NCBI GenBank assembly: GCA_934162205.1
Contig: CAKPIA010000006.1
Coordinates: forward strand, 1 to 64,000
Direction of reading: 5' to 3'
Source: an uncultured Clostridia bacterium
GTDB lineage: Bacteria; Bacillota; Clostridia; TANB77; CAG-508
Length of the DNA: 64,000 nucleotides
Part shown: one piece after another, positions 14,886-23,426 of the stretch
Layout: every line of letters starts with the position of its first letter
Position numbering within the stretch: position 1 is the first letter of the stretch
Translations under genes and position numbers: made by a program
Notes under the pieces: model-generated
The model's database searches: none
Seen by the model: the letters and a program-made list of their open reading frames with translations, nothing else
What the model was told of the DNA's origin: nothing

Positions 14886-16592
14886 ATGATGAATTTTAAA
14901 GAACAAATATCAGAAGCAATAGAAAAAGTTATAAATGTTGACTCTAAAAAATTAGAAACATTTATAGAAGAACCTAAAGATCAAGAAAATGGAGATTATG
15001 CTTTTCCTTGTTTTAGGTTGGCAAAAGAATTAAAAAAAGCTCCACAAATAATTGCTCAAGAGATATCACAAAATATAGAAATTGATAATAAATATGTTGA
15101 AAAAATTGACGTGGTAGGTGGATATCTTAATTTTTATATAAATAAAGATACATTAGCAAAAGAAGTTGTAAAAGAAATAGCAGAAAAAGAGGAATACGGA
15201 AAAAGTGAAATAGAAAATGGAAAAACTATATTAGTAGAATATTCATCTCCCAATATTGCTAAACCATTTCATATAGGACATTTAAGAACAACATTAATAG
15301 GAAATGCATTATATAAAGTTTATAAATATTTAGGATACAATACAGTTGGAATAAATCATTTAGGTGATTATGGAACACAATTTGGTAAAATGATAGAAGC
15401 ATATAAATTATGGGGAAATGAGTATAATTTAGAAGAAGATCCTATAAATAAAATGATGGATATGTATGTAAGAATAAATGCATTGTGCAAGGAAGACGAA
15501 AAAGTATTAGAAAATTGTAGAGAAAACTTTAAATTATTAGAAGAAGGCGATGAATACTGTACTAAACTATGGGAAAAATTTAAAGATTTAAGCATGATAG
15601 AATTTAATAAAATATATGACATATTGAATGTAAAATTTGATTCTATAAAAGGTGAAGCATTTTATGCAGATAAAACAGACAATGTTTTGAAAATATTAGA
15701 AGAAAAAGGAAAAATAACAGAATCAGAAGGTGCAAAAATTGTAAATTTAGAAGATGTAGGAATAGAAACACCTGCAATAATACAAAAGGCAAATGGTTCT
15801 TCAATATATGCAACAAGAGATTTGGCTGCAATTATATATAGAGCACAAACATATGATTTTGATAAATGTTTGTATGTAGTGGCATATGAACAAAATTTAC
15901 ATTTTAAACAAATTTTTGAAGTAGCAAAATATTTAGTAGATGAAAAATATTATAAAGGATTAATACATGTATCATATGGAATGGTACAATTACCAACAGG
16001 AAAAATGTCAACAAGATTAGGAAATGTAGTAAAAATAGAAGATTTGATTAATGAAACAATAGAAAAGGCAAAAGAAATAATCGTTTCAAAAAATCCGGAA
16101 TTAAATGATAAAGATGAAGTGGCAAAAAAAGTTGGTTTAGCAGCAATAATATTTAATACATTATCAACAGTGACAAATAAAGATCAAATTTTTGATTGGA
16201 ATACAGCATTAAATTTCCAAGGAGAAACAGGCCCATATATTCAATATACATATGTAAGAACACAAAGTGTATTAGAAAAAGTTGGAGATATTCCAAAATA
16301 TAATGAATTTGATACAAATGCTTTAACAGATAGTTATTCACAAAATATATTAAAACTTATATATAAATTTGAAGATATCTTAAAACAAGTTGTAGATAAA
16401 AATGAACCATCAATTTTATCAAGATATTTAATAGATCTTTCAAAAGCATATAGTTCTTTTTATAATGAAAATAAGATAATTGTAGAAGATGAAAATGTAA
16501 AAAAAGCTAGAGTTTTTATAACATATGCAACTGGAAAAGTATTAAAATTAGGAAGCGCTTTATTAGGTATAGAAATGCCAAATAAAATGTAA
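14886..16592 (+). CDS. argS: Arginyl-tRNA synthetase
   Basis: 568 residues, full length. It has the additional N-terminal domain of ArgRS (about 1-110), the HIGH signature in SPNIAKPFHIGHLRTTLIGN and a KMSKS-like GKMSTRLGN. The C-terminal DALR anticodon domain closes the protein (ARVFITYATGKVLKLG, LLGIEMPNKM). The start is ATG 14886, with another ATG one codon later; AGAGG lies seven bases upstream. It follows galE by 14 bases and precedes a membrane-anchored coiled-coil gene by 26 bases, so the three may share a message ending at the terminator at 17340. Confidence 0.97.
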   Translation: MMNFKEQISEAIEKVINVDSKKLETFIEEPKDQENGDYAFPCFRLAKELKKAPQIIAQEISQNIEIDNKYVEKIDVVGGYLNFYINKDTLAKEVVKEIAEKEEYGKSEIENGKTILVEYSSPNIAKPFHIGHLRTTLIGNALYKVYKYLGYNTVGINHLGDYGTQFGKMIEAYKLWGNEYNLEEDPINKMMDMYVRINALCKEDEKVLENCRENFKLLEEGDEYCTKLWEKFKDLSMIEFNKIYDILNVKFDSIKGEAFYADKTDNVLKILEEKGKITESEGAKIVNLEDVGIETPAIIQKANGSSIYATRDLAAIIYRAQTYDFDKCLYVVAYEQNLHFKQIFEVAKYLVDEKYYKGLIHVSYGMVQLPTGKMSTRLGNVVKIEDLINETIEKAKEIIVSKNPELNDKDEVAKKVGLAAIIFNTLSTVTNKDQIFDWNTALNFQGETGPYIQYTYVRTQSVLEKVGDIPKYNEFDTNALTDSYSQNILKLIYKFEDILKQVVDKNEPSILSRYLIDLSKAYSSFYNENKIIVEDENVKKARVFITYATGKVLKLGSALLGIEMPNKM

Positions 16593-16618
16593 TAGTAATA
16601 AAGAAAAGGGGAAGTTTA

Positions 16619-17317
16619 ATGAAAAATAAAAAAGTATTAATAGGAGTGATAGTGGCAGTTGTAGTTGTTGCAATTGCATTAGTAGGAGGATTTGTTTATA
16701 ATCAACAAAATAAAATAAAACAAGAAAACATATTAAAAGAAGAAGCAGAAAAGTTAGCTAAATTAGATTTGACAAAAGATGAAATAGATATGGATATTAA
16801 AACAAAAGGAAAATATGCAATTGTAGAAAAAACAATGAAAGATTATATGAAAGAGACACAAACAGTAATGACAGAATTAATAGACTTATTTAATAACAGT
16901 GATTTAGATAAAACATTATCAAGTGAAAATCTTTCAAAAGATGCACCAGAATTTGTAGAAACAAAAGAAAAACTAGCATCATTAAAAACAAAATTAAGTG
17001 AATATTCAGAAAAATGTGATAAATTATTAAATGCAGAAAATATAGAGAATGCTATAAATGATAAAGGTGTAAGCAAATATTATAAAGAATTATATGTTAA
17101 TTTAATGCTAGATGACGAAACTAAAGAAAGCATAGAGAAAGAAAATACAGAATTAAAAAATTCAATTGAAGAAGTTAATAAGGCTATTGAAGGGTTAGAA
17201 AAAATAGTTAACTTTTTAACTGAAAATAAAGATGAATGGACAGTAACAGATGGAAGAATACAATTCAAGAGTATAACAAAATATAAAGAATATTATCAAA
17301 TAGTAAATGAATTATAA
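16619..17317 (+). CDS. Membrane-anchored coiled-coil protein, unknown function
   Basis: 232 residues behind AAAGGGGAAG. Residues 5-26 are a hydrophobic anchor (LIGVIVAVVVVAIALVGG); there is no lipobox Cys. The rest is almost wholly helical and charged, with heptad-like Leu/Lys/Glu spacing at about 80-145 and 165-205 (KENTELKNSIEEVNKAI), suggesting an extracytoplasmic helical bundle. It ends with DGRIQFKSITKYKEYY. I do not recognise the family with certainty. Last gene of the galE-argS transcript, followed by a strong terminator. Confidence 0.7.
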   Translation: MKNKKVLIGVIVAVVVVAIALVGGFVYNQQNKIKQENILKEEAEKLAKLDLTKDEIDMDIKTKGKYAIVEKTMKDYMKETQTVMTELIDLFNNSDLDKTLSSENLSKDAPEFVETKEKLASLKTKLSEYSEKCDKLLNAENIENAINDKGVSKYYKELYVNLMLDDETKESIEKENTELKNSIEEVNKAIEGLEKIVNFLTENKDEWTVTDGRIQFKSITKYKEYYQIVNEL

Positions 17318-17339
17318 AATAATAAATATAAATAAAAAG

Positions 17340-17387
17340 ATGGCAATGGAAAATTATATAAATATAGTTTTCCATTGCTGTTTTTTT
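17340..17387 (+). terminator. Rho-independent terminator
   Basis: A 12-bp stem GGCAATGGAAAA / TTTTCCATTGCT (one G-T) and a run of seven T. Confidence 0.92.
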
Positions 17388-17465
17388 ATTTAATAGAAAA
17401 AATGTATTGCATAAAATAATATATAATGATAATATGTAGAAAATTGAAAAAAGAGGTCGAAGAAA

Positions 17466-18335
17466 ATGAATATTTTAAAATTAGAGGATTTAAAAGTAAA
17501 TGAAATTGAAGAATTATTAGATAATGCTATTGATTTTAAAAGTGGTAAAAGAAAAGTTAGTTGTAATGATGATAAAGTTATAGCTAATCTTTTTTTTGAG
17601 CCATCTACAAGAACACATTATAGTTTTGAAATGGCAGAATATAAATTAGGATACAAAACAATTGATTTTACAGCAGATACATCAAGTATGAAAAAAGGAG
17701 AAACTTTATATGATACAATCAAAACATTTGAAAGTATAGGAGTAGATGCAGTTGTAATAAGACATAGAGAAGATATGTATTATAATCAGTTAGAGAACAT
17801 TAATATACCAATTTTAAATGCAGGAGATGGAACAAAGGATCACCCATCACAATCTTTATTGGATTTAATGACTATAAAAGAAGAATTTGGGAGTTTTAAA
17901 GGGTTAAAGGTATTAATAGTTGGTGATATAAAACATTCAAGAGTAGCACATTCTAATATAAAAGTTATGGAAAGACTAGGAATGGAAGTATATACATCAG
18001 GTCCAGAAGAATTTAGAGATGAAAATTTACAATTTGTTGATTTTAACGAAATGCTACCTAAAGTGGATGTTGTAATGCTACTTAGAATACAATTTGAAAG
18101 ACATGATGATAAAATGAGCATGACAAATGAAAAATATAATACTTTATATGGAATTACTATGGATAAAGTAAACAAAATGAAAGAAAATGCTATAATAATG
18201 CACCCAGCACCATTTAATAGAAATGTTGAAATTTCTGATGATGTTGTAGAATGTAGTAAATCTAGAATATTTAAACAAATGACAAATGGAGTATATGTAA
18301 GAATGGCTATGCTAGATAAAGCTTTAAATAACTAA
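17466..18335 (+). CDS. pyrB: Aspartate carbamoyltransferase catalytic chain
   Basis: 289 residues. Carbamoyl-phosphate loop EPSTRTHYSFE, the K-containing loop SSMKKGETLYDT, DHPSQSLLDLMTI, the ATCase-type aspartate loop LLRIQFERH and the C-terminal HPAPFNRNVEI identify ATCase rather than ornithine carbamoyltransferase. It makes carbamoyl-aspartate, the first pyrimidine-specific step. Start ATG 17466 behind AGAGGTCG. No pyrI, pyrC, pyrR or other pyr gene is nearby and no PyrR-binding attenuator is seen; a weak TTGCAT-17-TAATAT (17407-17435) could be its promoter. An isolated pyrB is unusual for Firmicutes, where pyr genes are normally clustered. Confidence 0.95.
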   Translation: MNILKLEDLKVNEIEELLDNAIDFKSGKRKVSCNDDKVIANLFFEPSTRTHYSFEMAEYKLGYKTIDFTADTSSMKKGETLYDTIKTFESIGVDAVVIRHREDMYYNQLENINIPILNAGDGTKDHPSQSLLDLMTIKEEFGSFKGLKVLIVGDIKHSRVAHSNIKVMERLGMEVYTSGPEEFRDENLQFVDFNEMLPKVDVVMLLRIQFERHDDKMSMTNEKYNTLYGITMDKVNKMKENAIIMHPAPFNRNVEISDDVVECSKSRIFKQMTNGVYVRMAMLDKALNN

Positions 18336-18363
18336 TAATTTTGTATTAATCTCTCATACATAC

Positions 18364-18392
18364 TTGAAATGTTATGGAAACTAATGTATAAT
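18364..18392 (+). promoter_or_regulatory. Promoter of the LCP-family gene
   Basis: TTGAAA (18364-18369), a 17-base spacer and a perfect TATAAT (18387-18392), 32 bases before the start codon. Confidence 0.8.
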
Positions 18393-18424
18393 ATAATTAT
18401 TGTATGTAAGGATTGGAGAAAATT

Positions 18425-19450
18425 ATGAAAAAAAATAAAGTTATAAAAATTATTACTATAATAATAGTTGTAATACTAATATTAATAGGAATTGTTTCAG
18501 GTATAATATATTTTTATATAAATAATAAACTAAACAAGATTAATAAAGTTGATGTAGACCTTAACAACATAACTATTAATGAAGAAGTTAAAGAAAAATT
18601 AACCGGTTATAGAAACATTGCATTATTTGGTATTGATACAAGATCAGATGATTACGGATTAGGCAATAGAAGTGATTGTATAATAATTGCAAGTATTAAT
18701 AATGATACTAAAGAAGTGAAATTAGCTTCTGTATATAGAGATTCATATTTAGAAATTCCTAATAGAGGACTAGATAAAGTAACACATGCTTACTCATTTG
18801 GAGGTGCAGAACTTGCACTTAGCACTTTAAATAGTAACTTAGATTTAAATATGACAGAATTTATAACAGTTAATTTTGATGCAGTAGCAGAAATAGTAAA
18901 TAGTTTAGGTGGAGTGGAAATAGATATTACACCAGAAGAAGTTGGATATTTAAAAAGTTATACATATGCAACTGCTCAGTCTACAGGAATTGCTTCTAGT
19001 GTAATTACTGAACCTGGAAAACATAATTTAAATGGAGTACAAGCTGTGGCATATTCAAGAATAAGATATACAGCAGGTGGAGATTATAAAAGAACTGAAA
19101 GAATGAGAACAGTTTTAACAGCTATAGTTGAAAAAGCTAAAACAAAAAATATTTCAGAATTAAATAAATTGATGGACACACTTTTACCAAGAATATATAC
19201 AAATATAGATAAAAGTGAAATATTATCATTATTGCCAGAAGCTATGTCTTACAGTATAACAGATAGTATAGGATGGCCATATGAAGTCGATGGGGGAAAA
19301 ATTTCCGGTATTTGGTATGGAGTTCCAAGTAATTTAGAAAACAATGTTTCAAGATTACATCAAGAACTATTTCCAAATGAAAATTATGAACCATCTCAAA
19401 AAGTAAAAGATATAAGTCAAAAAATTATAAACAAAACAGGACGTAATTAG
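18425..19450 (+). CDS. LCP (LytR-CpsA-Psr) family cell-wall polymer ligase
   Basis: 341 residues. A TTG at 18413 lies in the AAGGATTGGAG ribosome site; ATG 18425 is chosen. Short cytoplasmic basic tail, membrane helix at about 8-30, then the LCP domain: NIALFGIDTRSDD, RSDCIIIASINN, KLASVYRDSYLEIP, THAYSFGGAELAL, FDAVAEIVNSLGGVEI and GVQAVAYSRIRYTAGGDYKR with the Arg/Asp lipid-phosphate-binding residues. These enzymes transfer undecaprenyl-linked polymers to peptidoglycan outside the cell. Own promoter and terminator, immediately upstream of the polysaccharide locus, so it is the likely attachment enzyme for that polymer (inference). Confidence 0.93.
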   Translation: MKKNKVIKIITIIIVVILILIGIVSGIIYFYINNKLNKINKVDVDLNNITINEEVKEKLTGYRNIALFGIDTRSDDYGLGNRSDCIIIASINNDTKEVKLASVYRDSYLEIPNRGLDKVTHAYSFGGAELALSTLNSNLDLNMTEFITVNFDAVAEIVNSLGGVEIDITPEEVGYLKSYTYATAQSTGIASSVITEPGKHNLNGVQAVAYSRIRYTAGGDYKRTERMRTVLTAIVEKAKTKNISELNKLMDTLLPRIYTNIDKSEILSLLPEAMSYSITDSIGWPYEVDGGKISGIWYGVPSNLENNVSRLHQELFPNENYEPSQKVKDISQKIINKTGRN

Positions 19451-19463
19451 AAAGTAGAGAAAG

Positions 19464-19501
19464 AAATGTAAACATAAAAATAATGTGTTTGCATTTTTTT
19501 T
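19464..19501 (+). terminator. Rho-independent terminator after the LCP gene
   Basis: A 13-bp stem AAATGTAAACATA / TGTGTTTGCATTT (19464-19476, 19484-19496; two G-T pairs), 7-base loop and T run. Confidence 0.8.
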
Positions 19502-19555
19502 GCGTGATAGTTAAATTCTAATTTTCTTCAAATTATTGGAAAATATGTACATATG

Positions 19556-19592
19556 TTACATAAATTTACATAAAAGGTTGATTTTACATAAA
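19556..19592 (+). promoter_or_regulatory. Three TTACATAAA direct repeats, candidate operator
   Basis: TTACATAAA occurs at 19556-19564, 19566-19574 and 19584-19592. The second and third copies extend to the 11-mer TTTACATAAAA. The third lies inside the spacer of the capsule promoter. Same-strand spacings of 10 and 18 bases suggest binding of a regulator, but this is inference. Confidence 0.5.
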
Positions 19593-19606
19593 AAATGTAG
19601 TATAAT
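19578..19606 (+). promoter_or_regulatory. Promoter of the polysaccharide operon
   Basis: TTGATT (19578-19583), a 17-base spacer and a perfect TATAAT (19601-19606), about 60 bases before the first glycosyl-phosphate transferase. Confidence 0.8.
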
Positions 19607-19664
19607 AGAAAATATAGTTAAAACAAAATTCTACAAATGATGACAAAATATTAGGAGGAATAAA

Positions 19665-20357
19665 ATGAGTGTTAATTCAATAAATAGTAGCGCCATTAAT
19701 GACAAAGACATTTTAACTATACCAAAAAAATCAAAAAGTTTAGTTTTAAAAAATCAATATAAAATAACGAAAAGAACAGCAGATATATTAGTTTCACTAA
19801 TAGGCTTAATTTTTTTGTCACCATTATTTCTAATAATTTCAATTGCAGTTAAATTAGATTCTAAAGGACCTGCTTTTTTTGTACATAAAAGAATAGGTAA
19901 AGATGGAAAAATAATTAATGTATATAAATTTAGAACTATGGTAGATAATGCAGAAGGATTAATTAGAAAATTTACACCAGAACAATTAAAAAAATTTAAT
20001 GAAAACTTTAAATTGGAAGATGATCCAAGAATAACTAGAATAGGTAAATTTTTAAGAAAGACAAGCTTAGATGAACTACCACAATTATTAAATATATTAA
20101 AAGGCGAATTATCAATAATTGGACCAAGACCTGTTGTTAGTAATGAAATTGAGAGATATGGCGAAAATAAAGAAAAACTTTTAAGTGTAACACCAGGACT
20201 TACTGGATATTGGGCAGCAAATGGAAGAAGTTGTACTACATATGAAGAAAGAATGCAAATGGAACTTTATTATGTTGATAATATTTCACTAAAAACGGAT
20301 ATAGAAATATTTTTTAAGACAATAATATTAGTTTTAAAAAGAGAAGGAGCTATGTAA
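19665..20357 (+). CDS. Initiating undecaprenyl-phosphate sugar-phosphate transferase
   Basis: 230 residues behind TAGGAGG. One membrane hairpin (about 40-62) and the bacterial sugar transferase catalytic domain: GPAFFVHKRIGKDGK, VYKFRTM, RIGKFLRKTSLDELPQLLN, GELSIIGPRP and the C-terminal TPGLTGYW with RSCTTYEERM. It lacks the large N-terminal membrane region of WbaP, so it is the short PglC/WcaJ-C-like monotopic form. It starts polysaccharide assembly by transferring a sugar 1-phosphate to undecaprenyl phosphate at the cytoplasmic face. First gene of an operon of at least six genes. Confidence 0.93.
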   Translation: MSVNSINSSAINDKDILTIPKKSKSLVLKNQYKITKRTADILVSLIGLIFLSPLFLIISIAVKLDSKGPAFFVHKRIGKDGKIINVYKFRTMVDNAEGLIRKFTPEQLKKFNENFKLEDDPRITRIGKFLRKTSLDELPQLLNILKGELSIIGPRPVVSNEIERYGENKEKLLSVTPGLTGYWAANGRSCTTYEERMQMELYYVDNISLKTDIEIFFKTIILVLKREGAM

Positions 20358-20359
20358 TT

Positions 20360-21214
20360 ATGAATATAGATATTATATGCCCTTTGTATAATGCGGAAAA
20401 ATACATACGAAATTTACACAAATCATTAGAAATGCAAAAGGGAGTAACAATAAATAAATATAGATATATTGTTACTAAAGGAACAGATAATACTGAACAA
20501 ATATTAAAAGAGTTAAAAATAGATTATGAATTAATAAAACCAGAAGAATTTTCACATGCACTAACTAGGGAAAAAGAAGCTATGAAAAGTAATGCAGATA
20601 TACTAGTGTTTATAACTCAAGATATAATAATTAAAGATGAATATTGGTTATACAATTTAGTAAAAGATATAGAAAAAAATGAGTGTGAAGCATGCTACAG
20701 TAGACAAATATGTACTAATAACACAATAGAAAAATACACCAGAGAAAAAAATTATCCAGAAGAGTCATTTGTAGTAACGAAAAAAGACATAAATAAATTA
20801 GGATTAAGAACATTCTTTTTTTCTGATGCATCATCAGCAATTAAAAAGGATGTTTTTTTAGAACTTAAAGGTTATGATGGTAAAAAATTACCTATTAATG
20901 AAGATATGTATATAGCGTATAAGTTAATTATGAATAATTACAGAATTAAATATTGTGCAGAGTCTAAGGTTATTCATTCACATAGATTTACTTTAAAACA
21001 AATATATAAAAGATATTATGATACTGGTAAATTTTTTAAAGAAAATTTATATTTAGATAATTTTAAAACAAATAAAACAGGTGGAAATTTAGCATTATAT
21101 ATTTTAAAAAGAGCTATACAAGATAAAAATGTAAATGTTTTAATTAATTTTATTCCTAATATGTCTGCAAGATTTTTAGGGATGAAGAAGGGAAAGTATG
21201 ATGGAAGAAAATAA
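20360..21214 (+). CDS. Family 2 glycosyltransferase, rhamnosyltransferase-like
   Basis: 284 residues. GT-A fold start IDIICPLYNAEKYIRN; the metal-binding DxD position appears as ITQDIIIKD; the acceptor region has SDASSAIKKDVFLELKGYDG followed by INEDMYIAYKLI (the ED motif) and VIHSHRFTLKQIYKRYYDTG, which resembles rhamnosyltransferases of the RfbF/RgpF type. Soluble or peripheral. Starts three bases after the previous stop codon; the GAAGGAG site lies within the preceding gene. The four dTDP-rhamnose genes at 42.6-47.8 kb would supply its donor if the assignment is right. Confidence 0.85.
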   Translation: MNIDIICPLYNAEKYIRNLHKSLEMQKGVTINKYRYIVTKGTDNTEQILKELKIDYELIKPEEFSHALTREKEAMKSNADILVFITQDIIIKDEYWLYNLVKDIEKNECEACYSRQICTNNTIEKYTREKNYPEESFVVTKKDINKLGLRTFFFSDASSAIKKDVFLELKGYDGKKLPINEDMYIAYKLIMNNYRIKYCAESKVIHSHRFTLKQIYKRYYDTGKFFKENLYLDNFKTNKTGGNLALYILKRAIQDKNVNVLINFIPNMSARFLGMKKGKYDGRK

Positions 21215-22217
21215 TAAAATAGATTTTGTTGTTTTGTGGGTTGATAGTAATGACCCATTATGGCAAGAAGAAAAAAATAAGTATCAAGCAAAAAGTGATT
21301 CTGATAGTTCTAAATATAGATATAGAGATTGGGATTTATTACAATATTGGTTTAGAGGAGTAGAAAAATTTACTCCATGGGTTAATAAAGTTCATTTTGT
21401 AACTTATGGACATATTCCTAAATGGTTAAATTTAGATAATCCTAAATTAAATGTTGTAAGACACCAAGATTTTATACCAGAAAAATACTTACCAACTTTT
21501 AGTTCTCATTCTATTGAATGTAATATTCATAGAATTAAAGGATTATCTGAAAACTTTGTATATTTCAATGATGATTTTTATATTATTAAAGATACAAAGC
21601 CAAAACACTTTTTTAAAAATGGATTACCTTGTGAAACAATTGGATTAAATGTACATTGTCCAAAGAAAAATTTAATTGCACAAAAAATATGTTTTAATGA
21701 TACAAGTATTATAAATGAACATTTTGATTTTAAAAAATCATTTAGAGAGAATATTTTTAAATGGCTTAACTTTAAAAATGGTAATATAAATTTGAGAACA
21801 TTAGTTTTGATGAATTGTCCCAGATTTCCAGGATTTTGGCAACAACATATAGCTGAACCATATAGTAAAGAAACATTTAAGGATGTATGGAATAATGAGT
21901 ATGAAATTTTAGATGAGACTTGTACTCATAAATTTAGAGAGAGTTCAGATATTAATCAATGGTTGTTTAAAGAATGGCAAATAGCAAGCGGAAAAATTGC
22001 TATTAGAAGTAAAAAGTTTGGAAAATCATATTTTATAGATAGAGATGGAATAAATAACATAAAAGAGGAGCTTTTAAATGCAATTCAAAAACAAAAATAT
22101 AATATGATTGCAATAAATGATGGACCTATGAATGATAATGAATTTGAAAACTTATTAAAAGATTTAAAAGAATCATTTAATAAGATATTACCTGAAAAAT
22201 CAACATTTGAAAAATAA
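21198..22217 (+). CDS. Stealth-family capsule phosphotransferase
   Basis: 339 residues; overlaps the previous gene by 17 bases. ATG 21198 is followed directly by a second ATG at 21201, which has the better distance to AGAAGGGA. All conserved regions are present: CR1 IDFVVLWVDSNDPLW; CR2 with YRYRDWDLLQYWFRGVEKFT, the YGHIPKWL and NVVRHQDFIP strings, and ENFVYFNDDFY; CR3 FWQQHIAEPYSKETF; and a CR4-like tail RDGINNIKEE. Stealth proteins transfer hexose-1-phosphate, forming phosphodiester-linked capsule polymers in Neisseria and others, and share ancestry with animal GNPTAB. This predicts a phosphate-bridged polymer here. Confidence 0.92.
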   Translation: MMEENNKIDFVVLWVDSNDPLWQEEKNKYQAKSDSDSSKYRYRDWDLLQYWFRGVEKFTPWVNKVHFVTYGHIPKWLNLDNPKLNVVRHQDFIPEKYLPTFSSHSIECNIHRIKGLSENFVYFNDDFYIIKDTKPKHFFKNGLPCETIGLNVHCPKKNLIAQKICFNDTSIINEHFDFKKSFRENIFKWLNFKNGNINLRTLVLMNCPRFPGFWQQHIAEPYSKETFKDVWNNEYEILDETCTHKFRESSDINQWLFKEWQIASGKIAIRSKKFGKSYFIDRDGINNIKEELLNAIQKQKYNMIAINDGPMNDNEFENLLKDLKESFNKILPEKSTFEK

Positions 22218-22241
22218 AAAAGAAGGGTAGCAATTATTAAG

Positions 22242-23426
22242 ATGTTTAAAAGTAATAATAAACTAATAAGTTTTATAATATATATTTTTCTGTTAATACC
22301 ATTCTTTAGGATAACTTATCTTGTTGTTATGTATCCACAAACAGAATTAGTATATAAAATTTGGCAAATAATTTCAATATTAATAATTTTTGTAATATTA
22401 ATGAAATATGGAAAATATTCTAAATTTCTTAATTATTTTATTGTGTATTTTATATTATTAATGTTGTCTACAGTTTTAAATAATGCAGATGTTCCCGGAT
22501 GTATTTTTTTGGCAATCAGAACAATTGGTTTATGCATGATTGTTGATTATGGTATAAAAAGAGATGCTAAAGTTTTTTTAAATGCTTTTGAGTTTTTTTT
22601 ATCTGTATTAGTGTATATTAATTTATTTAGTGTTATAATTTTTAAAGATGGTATGTATGTTAACAGTACTGTTGGTTATACAGAAAACTGGATATTGGGA
22701 TATAGAAATTTACATATATTATATATATTGCCAGCAATTTTAGTTAGTTTTATTAATTCGTACTATAAAGAAGGAAAATTAACTATTAGAAATTACATTT
22801 TATTAATAGCATCATATTTATCAATTTATCTTGTGAAAAGTGGAACTTCTTTAATAGGCATGACAATCATAGTTGGGTTATTAATTTTAAATAATATATT
22901 TAAAAAAATAAAACTTTTAAATATTAAAAACTATTTTTTAGCATATATAATATTATTTTTGGCAATTGTAATATTCAGGATTCAAAATTTATTTGAATAT
23001 ATTATTGTTGATATTTTAAATAGAGATTTAACTTTAACAGGAAGAATATATATTTGGGATTATGTTATAGAGTTTATTAAAGAAAGACCAATATTAGGTT
23101 ATGGTGTAGAGGATAGTATATTAAGATTAAATAAAACTAGTTTTATGGTTAGCACACATGCACATGATCAGATTCTAGAGATAATATATAAATCGGGTAT
23201 TGTTGGATCTAGCATTTATTTTATAATTCTAATAAAATCTATAATTGAACTTTATAAATACAAAGAAAGTAAAATAGCACAAATTCTATCAATAGTTATG
23301 TTTGCTTATTTGTTTATGATGTTAACAGAGTTCTTTTCTTTAGATTTAATTATGTTTTTATTTGTATTTTGTTTAGATATTAAATTTTTTGCAAAAGAAG
23401 GAGAAAATAATGAAACAATTAATTAG
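22242..23426 (+). CDS. Wzy-like polysaccharide polymerase / O-antigen ligase family
   Basis: 394 residues, about ten to twelve hydrophobic helices. The family signature lies in the large external loop and after it: LTGRIYIWDYVIEFIKERP followed by LGYGV, then THAHDQILEIIYKSGIVGSS. The ribosome site AGAAGGG is rather far (about 14 bases) from the ATG. Codon use is T-rich, as expected for a membrane protein. In this setting, between glycosyltransferases and a flippase, it is most likely the Wzy polymerase joining repeat units on the outer face of the membrane. It overlaps the next gene by 17 bases. Confidence 0.88.
   Translation: MFKSNNKLISFIIYIFLLIPFFRITYLVVMYPQTELVYKIWQIISILIIFVILMKYGKYSKFLNYFIVYFILLMLSTVLNNADVPGCIFLAIRTIGLCMIVDYGIKRDAKVFLNAFEFFLSVLVYINLFSVIIFKDGMYVNSTVGYTENWILGYRNLHILYILPAILVSFINSYYKEGKLTIRNYILLIASYLSIYLVKSGTSLIGMTIIVGLLILNNIFKKIKLLNIKNYFLAYIILFLAIVIFRIQNLFEYIIVDILNRDLTLTGRIYIWDYVIEFIKERPILGYGVEDSILRLNKTSFMVSTHAHDQILEIIYKSGIVGSSIYFIILIKSIIELYKYKESKIAQILSIVMFAYLFMMLTEFFSLDLIMFLFVFCLDIKFFAKEGENNETIN

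Noticed and set aside
17318..17465. PyrR-dependent attenuator ahead of pyrB
   Set aside because: The hairpin fits a plain terminator for the upstream gene; no antiterminator pairing or PyrR-binding loop is seen.
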